Positions 42,020-48,986 of a DNA stretch of 64,000 nt are shown here, one piece after another (the first letter of the stretch is position 1; each line of letters opens with the position of its first letter). A program made the position numbers and the translations under genes. Below the pieces are notes generated by a model. It saw nothing but the letters and a program-made list of their open reading frames with translations, ran no database searches and was not told the DNA's origin. The stretch is from an uncultured Faecalibacterium sp. (GTDB taxonomy: Bacteria; Bacillota; Clostridia; Oscillospirales; Ruminococcaceae), in assembly GCA_904394215.1 (NCBI GenBank), contig CAJFNF010000003.1:34267-98266 (forward strand), written 5' to 3'.

Positions 42020-43045
42020 ATGAGAGCAAATCAATATCTGGCAGGGCTGGCCGCGGCGGCCCTGCTGCTGACCGCCTGCGGGAAGATGGATTCCAGTTCC
42101 TCGGGCAGTTCATCTTCCGGCACATCGGGGTCCGGGTCGGGCCAGAAACAGGATGCCTGGAAAACCGGCCTTGCCATCCAGACCGAAACCAAAGCAGGGG
42201 ACAAATCCGGCGAGATGAATTCCATCGCCGCCGCCGTCCTGCTGGATGAGGACGGCCGGATTGTCCAGGTGGTGGTGGACGAGCTGGAAGGCAAGATTAC
42301 CACCAAGGAGGACGGCGCCGTGACGGTGGCCGAGGACCTGCGCTCCAAGCGGCAGAAGGGGGATGAGGAATATCCCCTGTCGGCGGTGTCCTCCATTGGC
42401 AAGAGCTGGGCAGAACAGGCCGACGCCTTTGGGGAATACCTGATGGGGATGACCGCTGAGGAGGTCCGAAAGGTGGAAACCGACACCGACGGCTACGCCA
42501 AAGACGCAGACCTGCTGTCGGGCTGCACCATCAAGGTGGATGGCTACCGGGAGGCAGTAGCGGCAGCCTGCGCCCAGGCCAAGGCCATGGGTGCCGCCGA
42601 AGGGGACAGCCTGGCCCTGGGTGTGGAGACCACCGACGCCAGCAAGACCCTCCAGGCGACGGCCGATAAGGATGCCGTGCCCCAGCTGGATGTGACCGCT
42701 GCGGCCCTGACGGTGAATGCTTCGGGCCGGGTGACCAGCGCTGTCTGTGATGAGGCCGAGCCCTCCCTGACGGTGGACGGCAAGGGCATGGTGGCCGGGG
42801 ACGGCGAAGTCAAGAGCAAGCACATTCTGGGGGATGACTACGGCATGCGGAAGGCCTCTGCCCTGGGCAAAGAGTGGTACGAGCAGAGCGACGGCTATGC
42901 CGGCTATCTGAAGGGCAAGACCGCTGAGGAGATCGAGAAGATCCCCACCGACGGCAGCGACGCAGATCTGGCGTCCCTGTGCACCATTGATACCGCCGGC
43001 ATGCAGGAAGCAGTCCTGCGGGCCCTGGATACCCTGCGGACCTGA
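42020..43045 (+). CDS. Lipoprotein with two tandem repeats, FMN-binding-like
   Basis: The ATG at 42020 follows AAAGGGGAGCG. The 341-residue product has a lipoprotein signal ending LLLTAC (Cys about 20), a Ser/Gly-rich linker (SSSSGSSSSGTSGSGSG), then two related domains of roughly 130-150 residues. Aligned ends are WAEQADAFGEYLMGMTAEEV and WYEQSDGYAGYLKGKTAEEI, followed by DADLLSGCTIKVDGYREAV and DADLASLCTIDTAGMQEAV. The first resembles the SGAT motif of covalent FMN-binding domains, but with Cys for Ala; the second has lost the Gly. A flavin role, as in the two-domain PplA lipoprotein, is therefore only a suggestion. Confidence 0.72.
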   Translation: MRANQYLAGLAAAALLLTACGKMDSSSSGSSSSGTSGSGSGQKQDAWKTGLAIQTETKAGDKSGEMNSIAAAVLLDEDGRIVQVVVDELEGKITTKEDGAVTVAEDLRSKRQKGDEEYPLSAVSSIGKSWAEQADAFGEYLMGMTAEEVRKVETDTDGYAKDADLLSGCTIKVDGYREAVAAACAQAKAMGAAEGDSLALGVETTDASKTLQATADKDAVPQLDVTAAALTVNASGRVTSAVCDEAEPSLTVDGKGMVAGDGEVKSKHILGDDYGMRKASALGKEWYEQSDGYAGYLKGKTAEEIEKIPTDGSDADLASLCTIDTAGMQEAVLRALDTLRT

Positions 43046-43113
43046 CCAGGGGCCAAGGGTAAAATTGCCACTTTTTCGGTCAAAATGAAACCGCAGATTG
43101 TCCAAAAATACGA

Positions 43114-43142
43114 TTGCCAATTTTGACATCCTGCACTATAAT
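43114..43142 (+). promoter_or_regulatory. Promoter upstream of MATE gene
   Basis: TTGCCA, 17-base spacer, TATAAT. The expected transcript start (about 43149) lies 10 bases before a strong palindrome. Confidence 0.7.
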
Positions 43143-43158
43143 ATACTCCAATCCAAAG

Positions 43159-43191
43159 GCGTCCTGTTCCGGTCCGGAACAGGACGCTTTT
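43159..43191 (+). promoter_or_regulatory. Near-perfect palindrome in MATE leader (attenuator, operator or terminator)
   Basis: gcgtcctgttccgg, one base, ccggaacaggacgc, then TTTT. It could stop transcription from the promoter just upstream, bind a dimeric repressor, or simply terminate read-through from the lipoprotein gene. Confidence 0.6.
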
Positions 43192-43234
43192 CACGGGTTT
43201 TGCGGCAGACGATGCAGACAGAAGGAGGACTCCT

Positions 43235-44626
43235 ATGACAAAAGATATGACCCAGGGTCAGCCCCTGCGGCTGATTCTGCTCTTTGCGGTGCCCATGATG
43301 CTGGGCAGCCTGTTCCAGCAGTTCTACAACCTGGCCGACACCATCATCGTGGGCCGGTTTGTGGGTGTGGATGCCCTGGCTGCAGTGGGCAGCGTGGGCG
43401 GCCTGAGCTATCTGGTGCTGGGCTTTGTGAACGGCATTGCCTGCGGCTTTGCCATCCCCCTGGCCCGGTGTTTTGGCGCCAAGGATGAGGTGGAGCTGCG
43501 GCGCTACACCGCCAATTCGGTGTGGCTGTCCCTGATGTTCGCAGCAGCGTTGACGGTGGTGACGGTGGCACTGACCCGGCCCATCCTGGTCCTCACCAAC
43601 ACCCCCTCGGATATCATTGATCTGGCCGACGTGTACATCCGCACCATCTTCGCAGGCATCCCCTTCACCCTGCTGTACAATGTGACCAGCGCCTTTATGC
43701 GGGCGCTGGGGGACAGCCGGCGGCCCCTGTATTTCCTGCTGGTGGCCAGCGTGCTGAACATCGGCCTGGACATCTTCTTTGTGCTGGTGTTCCACGCCGG
43801 CGTCTTTGGCGCCGCCATCGCCACCGTCATCAGCCAGGCGGTGGCCGGCCTGTGGAGCTTGGCCTACATGGTCAAGAACTTCCGGATACTGGGCTGGTCC
43901 CGGGAAGAGGGCCGGTTCAGCACCGCCCACTGCGCCAAACTGTGCCTGATGGGCCTGCCCATGGGCCTCCAGTGCAGCATCACGGCCATCGGCAACATAG
44001 TGCTGCAGACTGCAGTCAACGGCCTGGGCAGCGCCATTGTGGCGGCTATGACCGCCGGCGGCAAGGCCGGCCAGATCCTGTCGGTGCCCCTGGAAAGCAT
44101 CGGCACCGCCATGACCACCTACACCAGCCAGAACCTGGGGGCAGGCAGCCTGCCCCGGGTCCGGCAGGGTGTGCGGACGGCCCTGGGCATCGGCATCCTG
44201 TACAGCATTGCCTCCTTCATCATCTTCCACTTCTCGGATGTGCTGGTGATCGGCCTGTTCCTGGACAGCAGCGAGGATGCCACCGGCGCCATCATGGCCA
44301 ACGCCCGGGAGTTCCTGTTCTGGAACAGCGTCTTCTATATCCCCCTGGCGGTGCTGATTGTCTACCGCTATTCCATCCAGGGCCTGGGCTATTCGGGCCT
44401 GGCTATGTTTGCCGGCGTCTTTGAGATGTTCGCCCGGGCGCTGGTGAGCTTCTGGATGGTGCCTGTGTTCGGCTACTGGGCCGGATGCATTGCCAGCCCG
44501 GTGGCCTGGTTCGCCGCCTGCTTCTTCCTGATCCCGGCCTACCAGGTGGTTATGCACCGGCTGGAAGGCTCCCGCCATGGCCCGGCGGCAGCCCAGCAGG
44601 GAGAAATACAGCTGAAAAAGGCCTGA
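43235..44626 (+). CDS. MATE family efflux transporter
   Basis: The 463-residue product has about 12 transmembrane segments and the MATE N-terminal signature (TQGQPLRLILLFAVPMMLGSLFQQFYNLADTIIVGRFVG). The repeat half begins near SAKLCLMGLPMGLQCSI-like sequence (CAKLCLMGLPMGLQCS). MATE proteins export cationic drugs or metabolites using Na+ or H+ gradients; the substrate is unknown. The ATG at 43235 follows GAAGGAGG. The leader carries a promoter followed at once by a strong palindrome, suggesting controlled expression. A perfect terminator follows. Confidence 0.93.
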   Translation: MTKDMTQGQPLRLILLFAVPMMLGSLFQQFYNLADTIIVGRFVGVDALAAVGSVGGLSYLVLGFVNGIACGFAIPLARCFGAKDEVELRRYTANSVWLSLMFAAALTVVTVALTRPILVLTNTPSDIIDLADVYIRTIFAGIPFTLLYNVTSAFMRALGDSRRPLYFLLVASVLNIGLDIFFVLVFHAGVFGAAIATVISQAVAGLWSLAYMVKNFRILGWSREEGRFSTAHCAKLCLMGLPMGLQCSITAIGNIVLQTAVNGLGSAIVAAMTAGGKAGQILSVPLESIGTAMTTYTSQNLGAGSLPRVRQGVRTALGIGILYSIASFIIFHFSDVLVIGLFLDSSEDATGAIMANAREFLFWNSVFYIPLAVLIVYRYSIQGLGYSGLAMFAGVFEMFARALVSFWMVPVFGYWAGCIASPVAWFAACFFLIPAYQVVMHRLEGSRHGPAAAQQGEIQLKKA

Positions 44627-44646
44627 AACACAACAGCATAATCGTT

Positions 44647-44677
44647 CCGCCCCGGGGAAACCCGGGGCGGCTTTTTT
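44647..44677 (+). terminator. Terminator after MATE gene
   Basis: ccgccccggg/cccggggcgg with a four-base loop and six Ts. Confidence 0.92.
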
Positions 44678-44691
44678 GTGCCAAACCATGA

Positions 44692-44720
44692 TTTACAAAA
44701 TTCGCCCGGGAGGGTATACT
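44692..44720 (+). promoter_or_regulatory. Promoter for recD2
   Basis: TTTACA, 17-base spacer, TATACT, 43 bases before the ATG. Confidence 0.7.
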
Positions 44721-44763
44721 TATATATTATGGACAACTGCAAGGGGAAGGGAGGACGCCGTCC

Positions 44764-46995
44764 ATGGAAGAACAGCAGCTGGACCAGCTGGAAGGGACCA
44801 TTGAGGACATTATTTTTGAAAACAGCGACAGCGGCTATGTGGTGTTTGAACTGTCGGGCGGCGGCACCCTGACGGTGGTCTGCGGCACCCTGGGGGAGCT
44901 GCATGTGGGCCAGAGCGTGGTGTGCCGGGGCCGGTACGAGACCCATGCCACCTATGGCCGCCAGTTCCACGCCACCGAGTGCATCACCGATATGCCCAGG
45001 GACCTGGACGCAGTCTATGCCTTTCTGGCCAGCCGGTCCCTACCCTATGTGGGCCCTGCCACCGCCCAGAAGATCATCGAGAAATTCGGCACAGCCTCCC
45101 TGGATGTGATTGCCAACGAGCCGGCCCGGCTGACCGAAATCAAGGGCATCTCGGCGGACAAGGCCGACCGCATCCAGCAGGAGTTCAAGCGGATGTTTGG
45201 GATGCGGGAGCTGATTGCCTATCTGGCCCAGTTTGAGATCGGCCCCCGGCGGGCCATGGAGGTGTTCCGCACCTTTGGCCCGGGGGCTGCCCAGGCCATC
45301 GCCGCCAACCCCTATCTGCTGTGCGGCGAACCCCTCCAGCTGGATTTCCGCCACGCCGACAGCATCGCCCAGTATTACCAGATGGAAGGGGACTGCGCCC
45401 AGCGGCTGGAAGCCGCCCTGCTGCGGACGCTGCGCCACAATGCGGGCAACGGCCATACCTGCCTGCCCCGGGAACGGCTGGTGGCCACGGCCTCGGCCTT
45501 CATCCATCAGCCCCCCGAAAAACTCACCGCCGCCCTGGAAAACTGCCTGGAAAGCGGGGAGCTGGCCTCCTGCAGCTGGAATGGCGGGGACTATATCTAC
45601 CTGCCCGACCTGCTGGGGGCAGAGAAAGCCATTGCGGCCCGGCTGGCCTTTCTGGTCCGGCGGGACAAGCAGGCGGCCCGCCACATTGACCGGGACATCC
45701 AGGTGCTGGAACTGACCCAGGGCTTTGCCTATGCCCCGGAGCAGCGGGAGGCCATCCGCCGGGCGGTGACCGAAAACTGCCTGGTGCTCACCGGCGGGCC
45801 CGGCACCGGCAAGACCACCACCGTCAACGCCATCCTGAATATCCTGGAAAGCCAGGCCGAGCGGGTGGCCCTCTGCGCCCCCACCGGCCGGGCCGCCAAG
45901 CGTCTGAGTGAACTCACCGGCCGCAAGGCCTCCACCATCCACCGCCTGCTGGAAGTGGACTACTCCGGGGGCCAGGTCAGCTTCATCCATAATGAAAAAA
46001 ACCTGCTGAAATGCGACGTGGTGATCCTGGACGAGATGAGTATGGTGGATGTCCAGCTGTTCCAGAGCCTGCTGGCGGCTCTGCGGCCCAACTGCCGGAT
46101 CATCATGGTGGGGGATGCGGACCAGCTGCCCAGCGTGGGCCCCGGCAATATCCTGGGCGAGGTGATCCGCTCCCAAAAGGTGCCCACCGTCTGCCTCAAG
46201 CGGATTTTCCGTCAGGCCAAACGGAGCCTGATTGTGGAAAACGCCCACAACATTGTCAGCGGCCGCCCCCTCCAGAAGGGGGGCAAGGAAGACGACTTCT
46301 TCTTCCTGGAAGCGGACGGCGAGGCATGCCAGAAGCTGATCTGCGATCTGGTAACCACCCGGCTGCCCCGGAGCTATGGCTTTGACCCCATCCGGGACAT
46401 TCAGGTCCTGTGTCCCACCAAGATGGGCCCCTGCGGCACCCAGGCCCTCAACAGCCTGCTGCAGGATCTGCTGAACCCGCCCGCCCCGGGCAAACCCCAG
46501 CTTCAGAGCGCGTCACGGGTGTTCCGGGTGGGGGACAAGGTGATGCAGGTGCGGAACAACTACGAGATCGTCTGGCACCGGGACGGCGGCGAACAGGGGG
46601 TAGGGGCCTACAACGGCGACATCGGCATTGTGGAGTCCATCAACACCCGGGACCGGTCGATGGTGGTGCGGATGGACGACCGGAAGCTGATCTACCCCGC
46701 TGAAAATCTCAGCGAGCTGGAGACGGCCTATGCCATCACCATCCACAAGAGCCAGGGCAGCGAGTTTGCAGCGGTGGTGCTGCCGGCGGCCCAGGTGCCG
46801 CCCCGGCTGTGCTACCGGAACCTGTTTTACACCGGCGTCACCCGGGCCCGGAAACTCTGTGTGGTGACGGGCCGGCGGGATACGGTGGCCGCCATGATGG
46901 CCAACGTCCGCCAGAACCTCCGGTATTCGGGCCTGGCGGCCCTGCTGCAGGAGGCTCTGCCCCCGGAGCAGCAGCCCCTGCCGGGGGAAGAATAA
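44764..46995 (+). CDS. recD2: ATP-dependent helicase RecD2
   Basis: Superfamily 1B 5'-3' DNA helicase involved in mismatch repair and replication restart. The 743-residue product has the RecD2-specific N-terminal OB and helix-hairpin region (about 1-300, with YGRQFHATE and SLPYVGPATAQKIIEKFG), Walker A LTGGPGTGKTTTV, motif II VILDEMSMVD, motif III MVGDADQLPSVGPG, and C-terminal motifs AITIHKSQGSEF and FYTGVTRARK. RecB and RecC partners are not present here, as expected for RecD2. The gene is driven by its own promoter. Confidence 0.95.
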   Translation: MEEQQLDQLEGTIEDIIFENSDSGYVVFELSGGGTLTVVCGTLGELHVGQSVVCRGRYETHATYGRQFHATECITDMPRDLDAVYAFLASRSLPYVGPATAQKIIEKFGTASLDVIANEPARLTEIKGISADKADRIQQEFKRMFGMRELIAYLAQFEIGPRRAMEVFRTFGPGAAQAIAANPYLLCGEPLQLDFRHADSIAQYYQMEGDCAQRLEAALLRTLRHNAGNGHTCLPRERLVATASAFIHQPPEKLTAALENCLESGELASCSWNGGDYIYLPDLLGAEKAIAARLAFLVRRDKQAARHIDRDIQVLELTQGFAYAPEQREAIRRAVTENCLVLTGGPGTGKTTTVNAILNILESQAERVALCAPTGRAAKRLSELTGRKASTIHRLLEVDYSGGQVSFIHNEKNLLKCDVVILDEMSMVDVQLFQSLLAALRPNCRIIMVGDADQLPSVGPGNILGEVIRSQKVPTVCLKRIFRQAKRSLIVENAHNIVSGRPLQKGGKEDDFFFLEADGEACQKLICDLVTTRLPRSYGFDPIRDIQVLCPTKMGPCGTQALNSLLQDLLNPPAPGKPQLQSASRVFRVGDKVMQVRNNYEIVWHRDGGEQGVGAYNGDIGIVESINTRDRSMVVRMDDRKLIYPAENLSELETAYAITIHKSQGSEFAAVVLPAAQVPPRLCYRNLFYTGVTRARKLCVVTGRRDTVAAMMANVRQNLRYSGLAALLQEALPPEQQPLPGEE

Positions 46996-47127
46996 AGGGC
47001 CTGGTTTCGGGAAAATCCCTATACTTTTGGGGCCGGATATGATATACTGAAACTCGGATTTTTACAGCTCATCCAGAGCTTTCATTGAGATAGACAGCTT
47101 GTGGACACAGAAAGGAACGTTTGGATT

Positions 47128-48153
47128 ATGGCACAGAATGATATCGGGATCGATCTGGGCACAACCACCATCATCATTGCCCAGGAGGGCAAGGGCGTGG
47201 TGCTGAACCAGCCTAGCGTCGTGGCTGTTGACACCCGCAAAAAGGCGGTTCTGGAGGTGGGCGACAAGGCCCTGGCCATGGTGGGCCGCACCCCCAATTA
47301 CATTTCCGCCACCTTCCCCCTGAAAGATGGCGTCATCAGCGACCACACCATGACCCGGGAACTGATCTGCCGCTTTGTGAACCAGGTTTACAGCTCCCAC
47401 ATGGTCAAGCCCCGGGTGGCAGTCTGCGTGCCTGCAGCCATCACCGGCATTGAGAGCGACGCCGTGGTGGAGGCCGTGGTGGCGGCCGGCGCCCGCCAGG
47501 TCTATCTGATCGACGAGCCCATCGCCGCAGCCCTGGGTTCGGGGATTGATATCACGGTGCCTGACGGACGGATGATCATCGACATCGGCGGCGGCACCAC
47601 CGATATCGCGGTGCTGTCCCTGGGCGGCAAGGTCAAGGCCACCAGCGTCCGGGTGGCAGGCAACCACTACGATGACGAAATCCTCAAGCATGTGCGCACC
47701 AAGTTCAACATTGCCATCGGCCAGCGCACCGCCGAGGAGCTGAAAAAGCGGGTGGCCTGCTGCCCCCAGAAAACCGACTTTGATGAGACCATGGAGATCA
47801 AGGGCCGCAGCCTGCTGACCGGCCTGCCGGTGCGGGTGAACGTTTCCACCAGCGACCTGTATGATCCGGTCATGATGCTGAGCGAGCAGATCGGCACCGC
47901 TGCCCATCAGGTGCTGGAGAAGACCCCGCCCGAGCTGGCCGGCGATATCTACAAAAACGGCGTGATGCTGACCGGCGGCGGCGCCCAGCTCCACGGCTTG
48001 CCCGAGTACCTGAGCCAGGAGCTGAAAGTGGACGTCTATGTCTCCCCCGACCCGGTGAACTGCGTGGCCCTGGGCACTGCCATGAGCCTGAGCATGGGCG
48101 ACAAGCTGGAGGTGGGCTTCACCGACGCCACCCCCCGGATTGGCCGCCGCTGA
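47128..48153 (+). CDS. MreB-family rod-shape protein, second copy (Mbl-like)
   Basis: The ATG at 47128 has AAAGGA about 11 bases upstream and aligns with the MreB N-terminus (DIGIDLGTTTIII). The 341-residue product contains MIIDIGGGTTDIAVLSLGG and GVMLTGGGAQLHGLPEYL, so the actin fold and ATP site are intact. It differs from the mreB at 2.2 kb across its length and stands alone without mreC/mreD, as mbl and mreBH do in Bacillus. Which paralogue it is cannot be settled from sequence reading alone. Confidence 0.92.
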   Translation: MAQNDIGIDLGTTTIIIAQEGKGVVLNQPSVVAVDTRKKAVLEVGDKALAMVGRTPNYISATFPLKDGVISDHTMTRELICRFVNQVYSSHMVKPRVAVCVPAAITGIESDAVVEAVVAAGARQVYLIDEPIAAALGSGIDITVPDGRMIIDIGGGTTDIAVLSLGGKVKATSVRVAGNHYDDEILKHVRTKFNIAIGQRTAEELKKRVACCPQKTDFDETMEIKGRSLLTGLPVRVNVSTSDLYDPVMMLSEQIGTAAHQVLEKTPPELAGDIYKNGVMLTGGGAQLHGLPEYLSQELKVDVYVSPDPVNCVALGTAMSLSMGDKLEVGFTDATPRIGRR

Positions 48154-48187
48154 GCCTTTCATGGGACTGTAAAAGGAAAAGGATGCA

Positions 48188-48833
48188 ATGAAAAGACGAA
48201 TGACCGCTGCTGTGATGGCTTTGGCCCTGGCCGCTGCGATGGCGCTGCCGGCCTCGGCATCTTCCTGATTTGACTGGTCGGTTTTCCAGCAGGTGGAGGG
48301 GATCAGCCTCACCGGGGAAGACGCGGCAGGGGAAGCCTATGCCATGGTGGATGCCCTGGCCAGCGGGGCAGACGGTCTGATCAGCGCAGGAAACGGCACC
48401 GTCCGGGTGATCCCGGCAGTGGGCACCAACGAGGATATGGACCTTTTCGGCCTGGTGCTGGATTACCGGGAGAGTGAGGCAAGAGGGTTTGACCAGGTGA
48501 TCGTGGTCATCGGGGACAACCAGTATTTCTTCTCTTCCGGCACCTCTCCCATTTGCCAGCAGACCCAGCTGCCCGATGGCACGGTGTGCGAGACGTTGAC
48601 CCTACTGCTGGACGGTGATTCGATCCGGATGGTAGAGGATCTGAAAGACCATCGGGATGAAGCTGTCCAGGTTGTGCTGGTGGGCTCGGGGGGGCATCAT
48701 ACACTTTGAGCTGACCGACGCCATCAAGGACGGCATCCTGAAGCTGTACCATCTGTATGTGGCGGCTGGGGGGACCCGGCAGGAAAACCTGGACACCATC
48801 ACCCAGGCCCACCATACGGCTATGAACGGCTGA
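48188..48833 (+). pseudogene. Broken gene for an exported protein (in-frame TGA plus frameshift)
   Basis: An ATG at 48188, preceded by AAAAGGAAAAGGA, opens a clear signal peptide (KRRMTAAVMALALAAAMALPASASS) that hits an in-frame TGA at 48266-48268. The same frame then continues open for about 146 codons (FDWSVFQQVEG ... VQVVLVGSGG). At a run of seven Gs (48688-48694) the frame is lost; removing one G restores IIHFELTDAIKDGILKLYHLY and continues to the stop at 48831. Both breaks together suggest a decaying gene. It was about 213 residues long. Related function is unknown. The ORF-track entry 48293-48709 is only the middle piece. Confidence 0.78.
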
Positions 48834-48878
48834 TGGCTGCTGCCCGAGAAAAACCGGACTTTGATTTTTGTGCATTTT

Positions 48879-48910
48879 GCCCAGCCTCCCTGCAGGGGGC
48901 TGGGCGTTTT
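48879..48910 (+). terminator. Terminator after the broken gene
   Basis: gcccagcc/ggctgggc hairpin followed by GTTTT. Confidence 0.75.
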
Positions 48911-48923
48911 CGATGGAAGGGAC

Positions 48924-48952
48924 TGTCCACAGCGGTGGGTTTGTGGTATACT
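48924..48952 (+). promoter_or_regulatory. Promoter for pcrA
   Basis: TGTCCA (weak), 17-base spacer, TATACT with an extended TGG just upstream; 34 bases before the ATG. Confidence 0.55.
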
Positions 48953-48986
48953 GATAACAATTATGAGCAAGGAGCAAAAATAGGGA

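Noticed and set aside
48266-48268. TGA read as selenocysteine in the exported-protein gene
   Set aside because: No selenocysteine-insertion hairpin is evident after it, the position follows a signal peptide with no redox context, and a second frameshift further down shows the gene is simply broken.
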